From Caldilineaceae bacterium (GTDB lineage: Bacteria > Chloroflexota > Anaerolineae > Caldilineales > Caldilineaceae), in the NCBI GenBank assembly GCA_022842065.1, contig JALHQH010000049.1, positions 26,692 through 90,691 of the forward strand: 64,000 nt of DNA. Reading direction: 5' to 3'. Within the stretch, counting starts at the first letter, position 1. The number at the start of each line of letters is the position of its first letter. The notes beneath the pieces were generated by a model. That model was given only the letters and a program-made list of their open reading frames with translations. It searched no databases and was not told the origin of the DNA. Of this stretch, positions 55,884-64,000 are shown in pieces. A program made the position numbers and the translations under genes.

Positions 55884-56987
55884 TTGACTCTGACGATTGA
55901 TCAACGCCGGCGTTGTGCCCTGCTCGATGAGCAGGAAATTCAGTTGACCCCCCAAGAATATCGCGTCCTGCATTGCCTCGGTCAACAGACCGGTGAGGTG
56001 GTGGACAAAGCCGCGCTGCTCGCTGCCATGTGGGCAAATGGCGAAACCGTGCCTGAACCAGCCCCCGCCCACGCTAACCCGATGGCCGTCGATCTGGTGA
56101 TCTTTCGGCTGCGTAAAAAGCTGGCCGACAATCCACACGCGCCGACCTATCTGGAGACCAGGCGCGGTTTTGGCTATGCCTTGCACAATACCCAACTGAG
56201 CTTTGCGCATCCTAATAAACACATTGCACCGGGGGTTGCGGCCGTACCGCCCGCCCTGGTCCAGCGGCCCATCAGTTCACCTTTTTCCGCTGCCCTGCTC
56301 GACCGGGTTGAAAATTGGTCACTGCTCACCCGCCGCGAATGGGACATTTTCATCTTGCTGGGCCAAGAGGACGCCGCGCAGTTGACCAATCAAGCCCTGG
56401 CCCACCGGCTGGTGATGACCGAAAACACTTTAAAGAAACATCTGCAAAATATTTACCGCAAGTTGCAGGTAAGCAACCGTGCCGCTGCGGCCATTCTGTC
56501 GGCGCGTGTGCAATATCAACTTTATACCGAGCAACGGCTCGTCCAGGAACAACATTTACCCAAAGGAGCGCTACCGATGAGTTCGACGCAGCAACAGTTG
56601 GCGAATGAAACCATTGTGCGCAAATACTACCAGACGCTCACGGCCCGTGATACAACGATCATCGCCCCCTATTTAGCCGATGATGTGGTGCGCATTGGCA
56701 TCATCTTTCCCGACGAACCGCCCAAGATCACGCGTGGTAAGGAGCAATTGCTGGCACGCATCCAGCGCGTGATCGACGACAACGGGGAAACCGAAGTCAG
56801 TAATCTACAGGCGGCTGGGGATAAGGTCACCTGTTTTGTACGCATTGCGACGGATATGGGCCGGCGGGAGGGGATCGCGCCACTGGAAGAGGATGTCGAG
56901 TTTTTGCTGCAAGCGGGCAAGATTCTCTCCTTCAAAGTGGTGTCAACGCCGGCATCGGCGGCAAAGATCCGGGCTGTCGCGGTGTAA
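55884..56987 (+). CDS. Regulator fusing OmpR-type winged helix, LuxR-type HTH and SnoaL-like domain
   Basis: 367 aa from TTG 55884 (AAGGAG upstream). Residues 1-110: Trans_reg_C winged helix (L-T-P-Q-E-Y-R-V-L-H, E-T-R-R-G-F-G-Y). Residues ~140-215: a LuxR-type HTH (L-T-R-R-E-W-D-I-F-I-L-L, T-E-N-T-L-K-K-H-L-Q-N-I-Y-R-K-L). Residues 232-367: an NTF2/SnoaL-like domain. An in-frame ATG at 56577 (Met232) has AAAGGAG upstream, exactly at the start of the SnoaL part, so a separate small product is possible. No receiver domain. Ligand and targets unknown. Confidence 0.8.
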   Translation: MTLTIDQRRRCALLDEQEIQLTPQEYRVLHCLGQQTGEVVDKAALLAAMWANGETVPEPAPAHANPMAVDLVIFRLRKKLADNPHAPTYLETRRGFGYALHNTQLSFAHPNKHIAPGVAAVPPALVQRPISSPFSAALLDRVENWSLLTRREWDIFILLGQEDAAQLTNQALAHRLVMTENTLKKHLQNIYRKLQVSNRAAAAILSARVQYQLYTEQRLVQEQHLPKGALPMSSTQQQLANETIVRKYYQTLTARDTTIIAPYLADDVVRIGIIFPDEPPKITRGKEQLLARIQRVIDDNGETEVSNLQAAGDKVTCFVRIATDMGRREGIAPLEEDVEFLLQAGKILSFKVVSTPASAAKIRAVAV

Positions 56988-56999
56988 AACCGGGCCGTC

Positions 57000-57067
57000 T
57001 AGGTGACAGTCACGGTCCGCAAGGGGTTTCGTCAAGCCTGATCGTTGTGGACCGTGACTGTCACCTA
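57000..57067. repeat. Palindrome after the regulator gene
   Basis: TAGGTGACAGTCACGGTCC arms and a ~25-bp spacer; perfect arms. Confidence 0.75.
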
Positions 57068-57104
57068 ACCTTGATCCTAAACAACCTATAGCTGAGGTAG
57101 ACCC

Positions 57105-57749
57105 ATGACACCATCTGAACAAACCGACTGGACAACCTATTACAACGCCAACAGTGGCCGTCCACCCCGGCCCCTGCTGGTCGATGCAATAGCATGGTTT
57201 GGTGCTAACACGCAAAACCGGCTCCGCCAGGCCATCGACCTGGGCTGTGGCGAAGGGACAGATACGCTAGCAATGCTCGACCAGGGCTGGCAAGTGCTGG
57301 CGATTGATCAACAGCCCCAAGCGATTGCCCGGATAGCAGCCAAAGTGCCCCTCGCACAACAAGCACAGTTGCAGACCGCCGTCGCCGCCTTTGCCGATCT
57401 AACACTGCCGAGCGCCGATCTGATCTATGCGGGCTATAGTTTACCCTTTTGCCAACCAGCCCATTTTCCAGCGCTCTGGCGACAGATCGAACAGGCGTTG
57501 CCGCCGGGGGGTCGGTTTGCCGGCCAACTCTTTGGCGAGCGGGATGAGTGGGCGGATGACACCGCAATGACCTTTTTCACCGCCACCCAGGCCCTGGCGC
57601 TCTTTACCGGTTTCGCATTAGAGCACTTTCGCGAAATTGAGGAAGATGGCCAAGCGGTCAGTGGACCAAAACATTGGCATCTCTTTGAAATCATCGCCCG
57701 CAAGGAGGAGACAGATGACACTCACCCCCCATTCCCCCGCATGGTATGA
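57105..57749 (+). CDS. SAM-dependent class I methyltransferase
   Basis: 214 aa. Motif I A-I-D-L-G-C-G-E-G-T-D-T near residues 44-54 and acidic motif II V-L-A-I-D-Q-Q-P; later G-Y-S-L-P-F-C. Resembles tellurite-resistance/TehB-like and small-molecule methyltransferases. GAGG precedes ATG 57105. Its 3' end overlaps the next methyltransferase by 35 bp, so both are probably made together. Confidence 0.85.
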   Translation: MTPSEQTDWTTYYNANSGRPPRPLLVDAIAWFGANTQNRLRQAIDLGCGEGTDTLAMLDQGWQVLAIDQQPQAIARIAAKVPLAQQAQLQTAVAAFADLTLPSADLIYAGYSLPFCQPAHFPALWRQIEQALPPGGRFAGQLFGERDEWADDTAMTFFTATQALALFTGFALEHFREIEEDGQAVSGPKHWHLFEIIARKEETDDTHPPFPRMV

Positions 57750-58512
57750 TCGCCTGGCCACCATGCAGGCGGGCTACTGGTACCCCTGGCGATCCACCCT
57801 TGGCAAGTGGCATGGCGAAGATGAATATCTGACCCTTGTCGGCGAACATCTAGGGCCAGAAGTTGATCTCTTGGATGCCGGCTGCGGGCATGGCGAAGTT
57901 GCCCTGCGATTGGCCCCGCATTGTCGTTCGGTCTTGGCCTATGATCGGGTCGCGAGTTGGATCAGACGCGCCCAGGCCACGGCGCAAGCACAGGGGATCA
58001 CCAACGTCACCTACGCTTGCTATGATTCTGGCAGCAATGCCAATGGCGGGCGCCCCAAGTTGCCCGCCGCCGACCAGAGCATGGATCTGCTGATTTCACG
58101 CCGTGGGCCTTTTCACTGGATCGAAGATGCCCGGCGCGTCGCCCGCATGGGGGCAACCTTGATTATGCTTGTGCCGGATGCGCGTCCCAAGCCGCTTTGG
58201 AATGACCTGTTGCCGGCCCCGTTCCGTTGGCAGCAGCTACCTGATGATCCCCTCTGGGCGCGCAAAGACATCGAAGCGCGCCTGGCGGTCGCCAATTTGC
58301 GTCTACACAGTTGGTGGAGTTTTGATGTGCCGGAATATTTTGCCACGCCTGAGGATTTTTATACACTGCTGGCATTTGGTTATGCGCCGGGTGAAGTGCC
58401 GACCTTTGCGGAAGTAGAACCGGCGCTGGCGGGGATTTTTACTGAATTTGCCGGCAACCAAGGGTTAGAGATGCGCCATGTGCGCCATTTGTGGAAAGCG
58501 ATCGTTCCCTAA
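57715..58512 (+). CDS. SAM-dependent class I methyltransferase
   Basis: 265 aa from ATG 57715 (AAGGAGGAG upstream). Motif I L-L-D-A-G-C-G-H-G-E near residue 47, V-L-A-Y-D-R-V-A, and M-D-L-L-I-S-R-R-G-P-F-H-W. A Tyr/Trp-rich N-terminus (W-Y-D-R-L, Y-W-Y-P-W) may cap the substrate. Unlike its neighbour in sequence; not a recent duplicate. Substrate unknown. Confidence 0.85.
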   Translation: MTLTPHSPAWYDRLATMQAGYWYPWRSTLGKWHGEDEYLTLVGEHLGPEVDLLDAGCGHGEVALRLAPHCRSVLAYDRVASWIRRAQATAQAQGITNVTYACYDSGSNANGGRPKLPAADQSMDLLISRRGPFHWIEDARRVARMGATLIMLVPDARPKPLWNDLLPAPFRWQQLPDDPLWARKDIEARLAVANLRLHSWWSFDVPEYFATPEDFYTLLAFGYAPGEVPTFAEVEPALAGIFTEFAGNQGLEMRHVRHLWKAIVP

Positions 58513-58531
58513 ATATTAAAGTGCTCTTCGA

Positions 58532-58738
58532 TTACGCTTGGTCGAAGTCGGGGCGCTCAATTTCCAATTTCAACGAAGCGATTAACGCGGACGCCACTTG
58601 CGGCGCTAAGGTTAAGACTTCTTCAACTGTATCACCCACGACCAGCAGATTAGGCAAATCAGGGCTGGAGGCTAGATATTGGTAGTCGCCACCATCCTGA
58701 AGTTCTTCAACAACAATTTGCAGATCATAAAGATTCAT
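58532..58738 (-). CDS. HicB-like small protein
   Basis: About 68 aa, beta-strand-rich: Y-L-A-S-S-P-D-L-P-N-L-L-V-V-G-D-T-V-E-E fits the HicB/DUF1902-like partial RNase H fold of antitoxins. No HicA toxin is adjacent, so it is an orphan. ATG 58738 chosen; 58747 also possible. Confidence 0.65.
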   Translation of the reverse strand: MNLYDLQIVVEELQDGGDYQYLASSPDLPNLLVVGDTVEEVLTLAPQVASALIASLKLEIERPDFDQA

Positions 58739-58868
58739 TGTATGCATTTCTTTCCAATCATTCACTGCTTTGATAGCTTGTCTAACAAAACTGTACCACA
58801 ATTGTGCTAGGCTCGTCAATCAGATCAGGCATATTAAAGAGATTAGTACGCTTCTCGCTCGACGTATA

Positions 58869-58946
58869 TATACTTAGCTCTGGCATAGATGATAAGCTTT
58901 TTCTCGTGTAGATGAATTCATTTTATTATCATCTATACTCAACCGC
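58869..58946 (+). repeat. 78-bp dispersed element, copy 2
   Basis: TATACTTAGCTCTGGCATAG ... CAACCGC; same length and order as copy 1 at 48775-48852. Confidence 0.85.
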
Positions 58947-59005
58947 GCTATAGTGTGTTCGCGCAGCTTTAATGCAATTATGGTTATAGATGAGCACACA
59001 AATGG

Positions 59006-59034
59006 TTGCGACTGGTCGTAATCGACGGTATGAT
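59006..59034 (+). promoter_or_regulatory. Promoter of the Hsp70-like gene
   Basis: TTGCGA (59006-59011), 17-bp spacer, TATGAT (59029-59034). Confidence 0.6.
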
Positions 59035-59072
59035 GAGGATAGTAGCAACAATCGCATTAGTGGAGCAACACT

Positions 59073-60467
59073 TTGAACAATTCGGCAAACCGTAAACCGA
59101 TCCGCATCGGGATTGACTTTGGCACAACCAATACTTCCGCCGCCTATTACGATGGCGATCAGATCCAACCGATCGCGCTAGATGCGGCCAATGCCAACCC
59201 GAATTTACTACGGTCGATGATCTATGTCACCCGCACGCAGCAGACTTATCTGGGCTTAAAGGCGGTCGAGACCTTTTTGGCCCAAGATACAGGGCGCGCG
59301 GTGATTTATGAAGAGAAGGTGGTCGGCACCATCACCAACACCGTCGCCTCGCATGATGCCGACGAAAATATCACGATCATCTATGACACGATTATCGAAG
59401 ATGATGTCGGGATCCGCGGCCGGCTGTTGCAGTCGATCAAGACCGGTCTGCGCGCGGACACCTACAAGGGAACGGCGATCTTTGGGCGCTTCTACCCGCT
59501 GCAGGAGCTGATTGCGCTGTTGTTGCGCCAAGTGCGGACACAGGCCAGTCAACAGTTGGGCGTTGAAGTCACCGCAGCTACGTTGGGCCGCCCGGTGCAA
59601 TTTGTCGATGACCCACAGGCTGATCAATACGCTGAACAGCGACTACGCGAAGCCGCCGCCTTAGCTGGCTTTACCGATGTCAACTTTGTGCCCGAACCGG
59701 TGGCCGCAGCCTCCTTCTATCTGGCCCAAGCGCAGGGTGCGCAGACCGTGCTGGTCTTTGACTTTGGCGGTGGCACCCTTGACCTGACCGTGTTGCGCAT
59801 CGATGATCAGGGTAACCACACCTTGCTGGCGACCCACGGTGTGCTGGTTGGCGGGGATGATCTGGATAGTGCGATCATGCGCCACGTCGTGGCCCCCCAC
59901 TTTGGGGTAGGCACGGCCATCGACAACAACTTCGACGACCGCCCGCTGCCCTTCCCCGAGGATTTGGCCGACCATTTGTATCAGTGGCAGACGATCCCCA
60001 ACCTCTCGCGCCCCAAGGCGTTGATCGTGATCAAGCGCGCAATTCAATACAGCCCAACGCCAGAGAAATTCGTTGCGTTGGAGACGCTCGTGACCCGGAA
60101 CTATGGTTTTGCCCTTTTCGAGCAGATCGAAGCAGCCAAGCGCCGTCTCTCTGATCGTGAACAAACGACTGTGCAGTTAGCGGTGGAGGGCATTGATCTC
60201 AACCAAAATGTGACGCAGCGCGCCTTCAATCGTGCGGTCAACGATGAAGTTTCTTATGCGCGCGAAGGGGTACGCAGGGTATTGGTCAGCGCCGGCGTGG
60301 CGGCAACCGCGATTGATGCCGTGGTGACCACCGGCGGCTCATCCGTGATCCCGATCTTTCAAAAGATGTTGACCGATGAATTTCCCAGCGCCACACTCGT
60401 GCCGCTGGATACCTTTAGCGGCGTGACCAATGGGTTGGCGATTCGCGCGTATGAGGTACAAGCTTGA
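59073..60467 (+). CDS. Hsp70-family protein, YegD-like
   Basis: 464 aa from TTG 59073 (GGAG 7 nt upstream). Actin-like ATPase: I-G-I-D-F-G-T-T-N-T-S near residue 10, F-D-F-G-G-G-T-L-D-L near residue 228, V-T-T-G-G-S-S-V-I-P near the C-terminus. There is no substrate-binding domain as in DnaK, matching the shorter YegD type of unclear client range. No DnaJ or GrpE adjacent. Confidence 0.88.
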   Translation: MNNSANRKPIRIGIDFGTTNTSAAYYDGDQIQPIALDAANANPNLLRSMIYVTRTQQTYLGLKAVETFLAQDTGRAVIYEEKVVGTITNTVASHDADENITIIYDTIIEDDVGIRGRLLQSIKTGLRADTYKGTAIFGRFYPLQELIALLLRQVRTQASQQLGVEVTAATLGRPVQFVDDPQADQYAEQRLREAAALAGFTDVNFVPEPVAAASFYLAQAQGAQTVLVFDFGGGTLDLTVLRIDDQGNHTLLATHGVLVGGDDLDSAIMRHVVAPHFGVGTAIDNNFDDRPLPFPEDLADHLYQWQTIPNLSRPKALIVIKRAIQYSPTPEKFVALETLVTRNYGFALFEQIEAAKRRLSDREQTTVQLAVEGIDLNQNVTQRAFNRAVNDEVSYAREGVRRVLVSAGVAATAIDAVVTTGGSSVIPIFQKMLTDEFPSATLVPLDTFSGVTNGLAIRAYEVQA

Positions 60468-60512
60468 GCGTGGTCGGCAGATAAGTCTAATTCTATCAGT
60501 CAGGAGTGGCCG

Positions 60513-61355
60513 ATGCTCGTTGAACTTGCGATGGGTGATGCCTATGGCGCGGGGTTTGAATATACGCCGGCGCGCTTTGTACAGGAGCACAATACGCTTG
60601 CTGGTTATATACAACATCCACGCCATGCCATCGCCCCTGGCGCTTATACCGACGACACCCAGATGACCATTGCAGTGGTCGAGGCAATGCTAAGCCCTGA
60701 ACCCTGGACCCCGCAATTGCTGGCGCATCATTTTGTCGCGGCGTTCAAGCGTGACCCACGGGAAGGCTATGCCAGTAATTTCTACAGCTTTCTTCAGGAA
60801 ATCAACGATGGCGAGGAGTTTCTGGCGCGCATCCGGCCGCACAGCGACAAAAGTGGTGCCGCCATGCGCGCCGGCCCACTTGGTCTCTATCCCACCGTCA
60901 CCGAAGTGATCGAGCGCGCGACGCGCCAAGCAACCATCACCCATGACACCGCAGGCGGCAGACGCTCTGCCGTTGCCGCAGCACTGATGACCCACTATTT
61001 TGTTTACCAGCTTGGGCCAAAGGCTGAACTCGGCGCATTTTTGCAAAGCCATGTCCCCGGGCCATGGGCGCAAACGTGGCAGGGCAAGGTTGGGTCACCA
61101 GGGATGGAAAGTGTACATGCCGCAGTCACTTCTGTGATTGCCCATCATTCACTCAGTGCAATTTTGCGTGCCTGCATTGCGTTTACTGGAGATGTCGACA
61201 CCGTGGCAACCGTAGCACTTTGTGCCGCGTCATGTAGCGCAGAAGTGGCGCAGGATCTGCCACCAGTGCTTTATGATAAGTTGGAGGATGGACGGTTTGG
61301 CCGGCAATATTTGGTAGACTTGGAGGCGCAGCTACGGCAGCAGTTTCATTGTTAA
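60513..61355 (+). CDS. ADP-ribosylglycohydrolase-family protein
   Basis: 280 aa. DraG/ARH fold: M-G-D-A-Y-G-A-G-F-E near the start, Y-T-D-D-T-Q-M with the metal-binding Thr-Asp-Asp, and F-T-G-D-V-D-T-V-A-T near the C-terminus. Would remove ADP-ribose or a related group. CAGGAG before ATG 60513. Follows the Hsp70 gene by 45 bp on the same strand, so they may be co-transcribed. Confidence 0.9.
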   Translation: MLVELAMGDAYGAGFEYTPARFVQEHNTLAGYIQHPRHAIAPGAYTDDTQMTIAVVEAMLSPEPWTPQLLAHHFVAAFKRDPREGYASNFYSFLQEINDGEEFLARIRPHSDKSGAAMRAGPLGLYPTVTEVIERATRQATITHDTAGGRRSAVAAALMTHYFVYQLGPKAELGAFLQSHVPGPWAQTWQGKVGSPGMESVHAAVTSVIAHHSLSAILRACIAFTGDVDTVATVALCAASCSAEVAQDLPPVLYDKLEDGRFGRQYLVDLEAQLRQQFHC

Positions 61356-61596
61356 AACCCACTTTGCACATTGGACAAGATCGAGTAAAGTTAGGGGACC
61401 GATAATGGTAACGACGCGGTATTGCCGCCTTGAAATAAATTTCAGGCTAACAGCCCAAGTCGTCTTCAGACGACTACGCCATCAAACCAAGTCCACTGAA
61501 GTGGACTTTAGTTTTTAGCCTGAAATTTATTTCAAGGCTGAGCTCACCGCAGCCAGGGTTAGATGATGGGCATTTACTTGCGAAAGGATTGAAGTA
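61356..61596. repeat. Nested REP-like palindrome
   Basis: 61430-61543: outer arms CTTGAAATAAATTTCAGGCT / AGCCTGAAATTTATTTCAAG; inside, two similar small hairpins AAGTCGTCTTCAGACGACT and AAGTCCACTGAAGTGGACTT. Two related hairpins inside inverted arms recall REPIN/MITE structure. Confidence 0.75.
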
Positions 61597-62718
61597 ATGA
61601 CTAGCAACGGAATGGCGACACTGGTTGCCGAACCGACAACCCAACTACAAACCAATGGGCATCAGGCCAAAACGCGGACAGGGATTATCGATTGTGATGT
61701 CCATGTCTTCCCCAAAGATTTGGACGAGGTGCGGGCCTTCATGGCGATGCCCTTTAGCGAGCGGCTGAAGGGCGGCGGTCGCGGCTTTTTTGGCAACCCG
61801 GTGCATGGTAACCGCATGGATGCGAAACCCGCGTCTGGCCTGCCGACAGGGGCCGATCCCGACTTTCTGCGTGAGCAGTTAATTGATCAATACGGCATTG
61901 CCTATGCGATCCTCCTGCCGCGCGCCTTCTGCAATCTGCACCCCGACCCGGATCTGGGCACCGCCATTGCCGCCGGTTACAACGACTGGCTGGCCGACAC
62001 CTGGCTCAGCAAGTATAACCACGACGGGGTCTTCAAAGGTTCGATCACCATTGCCCATCAAGACCCGCAGGCTGCGGCCAAGGAGATCGAGCGCTGGGCC
62101 GGTCATCCCCACTTTGTCCAGGTGATGACTGATTCGGGCGCACGCGCGCCCTTTGGCCAACGCCAATATTATCCGATCTATGAGATGTGTGACAAGTACA
62201 ATCTGCCGTTGGCGATTCACCCTGGCACCGACGGGATGGGGATTAATGTGCAGCCGACGCCTGGCTATCCCACCCACTATATCGAGTGGCACACCTGTCT
62301 TTCGCTCGCCTTCCAAGCCCATCTGGTTAGCTTGTTGACCGAAGGGGTCTTTGAGCGTTTTCCCAATTTTAAGGTGGTGCTGGTCGAAGGTGGGGTCTCC
62401 TGGCTACCCGCGCTGATGTGGCGGCTCGATCAGGAGTGGAAAGCGTTGCGCTCGGAAGTGCCCTGGGTCCGCAAGTTGCCCAGCGAATACCTGCGCGACC
62501 ATGTGCGCATCTCCAGCCAGCCGTTGGAACGGCCAGCCGATGACAAACATCTGCTCTCGATGCTCGAGATGATGGATGCCGAGCATCTGCTCATGTTCGC
62601 CAGCGATTATCCGCACTGGGATTTTGATTCACCCACCCATGCCTTCCCCAAGCTGCCGGCGAAATTACATGAGCGGATCTTTTATGAAAATGCCCGCGAG
62701 TTTTATGGGTTGAAATGA
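61597..62718 (+). CDS. Amidohydrolase-family (Amidohydro_2) metal hydrolase or decarboxylase
   Basis: 373 aa. I-I-D-C-D-V-H-V-F-P carries the first metal-ligand region (D-x-H), I-H-P-G-T-D a second His, and F-A-S-D-Y-P-H-W-D-F the catalytic Asp. This set is typical of the aminocarboxymuconate-semialdehyde-decarboxylase-like group. AAAGGATT before ATG 61597. Substrate unknown. Confidence 0.88.
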   Translation: MTSNGMATLVAEPTTQLQTNGHQAKTRTGIIDCDVHVFPKDLDEVRAFMAMPFSERLKGGGRGFFGNPVHGNRMDAKPASGLPTGADPDFLREQLIDQYGIAYAILLPRAFCNLHPDPDLGTAIAAGYNDWLADTWLSKYNHDGVFKGSITIAHQDPQAAAKEIERWAGHPHFVQVMTDSGARAPFGQRQYYPIYEMCDKYNLPLAIHPGTDGMGINVQPTPGYPTHYIEWHTCLSLAFQAHLVSLLTEGVFERFPNFKVVLVEGGVSWLPALMWRLDQEWKALRSEVPWVRKLPSEYLRDHVRISSQPLERPADDKHLLSMLEMMDAEHLLMFASDYPHWDFDSPTHAFPKLPAKLHERIFYENAREFYGLK

Positions 62719-62721
62719 TAG

Positions 62722-62787
62722 AGCGCGGATTTAGCGGATTGGGCGGATTTACACGGATTTATCCGCGATAATCCGCTAAATCCGCGT
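62722..62787. repeat. GCGGATT-type inverted repeat
   Basis: AGCGCGGATTTAGCGGATT and complementary AATCCGCTAAATCCGCG arms between convergent genes. Confidence 0.7.
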
Positions 62788-62800
62788 CCGATTAAAAATC

Positions 62801-63910
62801 CTACCCTTCCAGAATTTCAGCGAGCAGCGGCGGTTTGTGACCAAAACGTGTTTGATATTCCTGATAGGTGGGCAAGAGTCGTACCGCCACCTTGGTCTCG
62901 TGATGCAGGGCAATTGCGCTGAGTTTATGTTCCAAGTAAGGGTTGGCAAAACGCTCCAACACCTGTTCAGAAAATTCCATCGCCCCCTTGACTCGATCTT
63001 GCATCGTTGGCACAATCTCTTCAAAGAGCACACGGCGCAACCAGGGGCCAACCACCCGATCGTTAACCGCCTCCCGCACCGTCTCAATCCCTAGGGGCAA
63101 TGCTTTGGCGACCAGCGCCGTGTGTGCGCCGTTGAGGATACGCACTTTGCGCAGGCTATAGGGCGCGACATCGTCAACCACTTGCATGGCCGGATGGGTG
63201 AAGAGATCACGTTCTTTGCCCTTGGCCGCAATCACCCAGAGCGCAAAAGGCTCAGCGACGGTTAAAAGTTCATCTTGCATCAGCAACGGGTGTTCGCTCG
63301 GGCGGCCGCTGACAATCCGGTCCACCAGCGTGTTGAGCCAATAAACTTCCTGCTGCAACCAGTCGATGAATGGTCCGGTTATGCCCCAGCGCGCAGCCTG
63401 TTCCAATACTAATGCCAACAGCCGATCCCCATTCTGTTCGAGCAGTTCACAGGGCAAGATCGTAACCGGGGGCTGGCCGGCCTCATAGCGGGCCTGTAGG
63501 AGCAAGAGCAATTTGGCGGGAAACGCATTGGGTACCCACCCGGCAGGCAGATCGTTGTCATCCAGTGCATAGCCCGCCTCGGTGACATTCGAGACGATCA
63601 GCCGCAAGTCGGGTGAACAGGCCACGGCTACGACCGCAGCCCACTCAGTTTGCGCCACCAGCCCACGTATCACACTGCTAATTTCCTGAACCCGATCCAC
63701 CCTTTCACCGTCAACCAACCCACGGGTAACGACATGATAGCGTCCATGCTGTTCATTTAACTGCTGGGCGCGTTGGCCGGCGGTTGACTGTACCACCACC
63801 ACCCCACCAACCGCTTGTCCGGCCCCATTTGCCTCGTGGACAAACACATCGACAAAGGCGCGTACAAAGTTGCCGCCACCAAATTGTAAAATCCGTTCGG
63901 GTAAAGCCAT
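62801..63910 (-). CDS. uxaB: Tagaturonate reductase/mannitol-dehydrogenase-family oxidoreductase
   Basis: 369 aa from ATG 63910 (AGGAG upstream). NAD-binding I-L-Q-F-G-G-G-N-F-V-R-A-F at the N-terminus is the UxaB pattern; S-N-V-T-E-A-G-Y and catalytic K-V-R-I-L-N-G-A-H-T follow. The usual ~480-aa UxaB is longer, so this one is a compact form, but both domains end sensibly. Reduces tagaturonate to altronate in galacturonate breakdown. No uxaA or uxaC in view. Confidence 0.85.
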   Translation of the reverse strand: MALPERILQFGGGNFVRAFVDVFVHEANGAGQAVGGVVVVQSTAGQRAQQLNEQHGRYHVVTRGLVDGERVDRVQEISSVIRGLVAQTEWAAVVAVACSPDLRLIVSNVTEAGYALDDNDLPAGWVPNAFPAKLLLLLQARYEAGQPPVTILPCELLEQNGDRLLALVLEQAARWGITGPFIDWLQQEVYWLNTLVDRIVSGRPSEHPLLMQDELLTVAEPFALWVIAAKGKERDLFTHPAMQVVDDVAPYSLRKVRILNGAHTALVAKALPLGIETVREAVNDRVVGPWLRRVLFEEIVPTMQDRVKGAMEFSEQVLERFANPYLEHKLSAIALHHETKVAVRLLPTYQEYQTRFGHKPPLLAEILEG

Positions 63911-64000
63911 GAACCGAGAACTCCTGGATCTGTTTTGTAAAGCGTCGCGTGGTCGTATGGTAGCGTGGTGGCTCACTCTCGAGGTGATGACCTCGCGCCC

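Larger units (their letters stand above)
58739..59072. other. Gap with a dispersed element and the Hsp70 promoter
   Basis: Holds the 78-bp element (58869-58946) and the promoter at 59006-59034; no other gene. Confidence 0.6.

Overview
The window reads as a piece of chromosome from a Chloroflexota bacterium, probably of the Caldilineae/Anaerolineae type. This is inferred from the RNA polymerase inserts, a class II ribonucleotide reductase with an Asn/Gly/His-rich linker, the cell-division gene order and the protein style; no 16S rRNA or tRNA was found. Coding density is high. Most operon boundaries carry long, nearly perfect DNA palindromes.

Layout. 1-2634: the end of a secreted protein and an amylosucrase-like glycosidase. 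2635-3470: a cold-shock gene with a long structured leader. 3822-7851 (minus): class II ribonucleotide reductase nrdJ, a small YjzC-like protein and the repressor nrdR. 8454-29440 (minus): a large division/cell-wall (dcw) cluster in transcription order mraZ, rsmH, ftsL-like, ftsI, murF, mraY, murD, ftsW, murG, two CvpA-like membrane proteins, murC, murB, ddl, ftsQ, ftsA, ftsZ. murE is missing. 30581-39217 (plus): rpoB and rpoC, divergent from mraZ. 39340-41021 (minus): a tandem GNAT protein and a cell-wall amidase. 41469-47092 (plus): a RodZ-like protein, an amino-acid ABC binding protein and permease, and methionyl-tRNA synthetase behind a leader-peptide attenuator. 47194-63910: accessory genes, including a Uma2 nuclease, DinB, isochorismatase, WYL regulator, heterodimeric ABC exporter, DUF4287 protein, multi-domain regulator, two methyltransferases, HicB-like protein, YegD-like Hsp70, ADP-ribosylglycohydrolase, amidohydrolase and tagaturonate reductase.

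Three observations stand out. (1) nrdJ is not broken: its two open halves are separated by a 270-nt ORF-less group I intron. Internal guide, P1, P10, P2, P7, P8 and P9 can all be drawn, and the intron splits the codon of the catalytic thiyl-radical cysteine (N-P-C-G-E motif). (2) Upstream of metG a consensus promoter drives an unannotated 48-codon leader ORF with five Met codons in an eight-codon window. An intrinsic terminator follows, and its 3' arm is duplicated exactly at the end of the leader ORF as an antiterminator. This is the architecture of ribosome-mediated transcription attenuation responding to methionine charging. (3) ftsW and murG overlap by 212 bp out of frame; the overlap encodes a low-complexity FtsW tail and an Ala/Val/Pro-rich MurG insert.

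Further points are two dispersed palindromic repeat families (78 bp and 53 bp, two copies each), short-unit repeat arrays that supply the stop codons of ftsI and ddl, promoter-plus-terminator units upstream of csp and rpoB that may be small RNAs or attenuators, and a regulator with an internal ribosome-binding site before its SnoaL-like domain.
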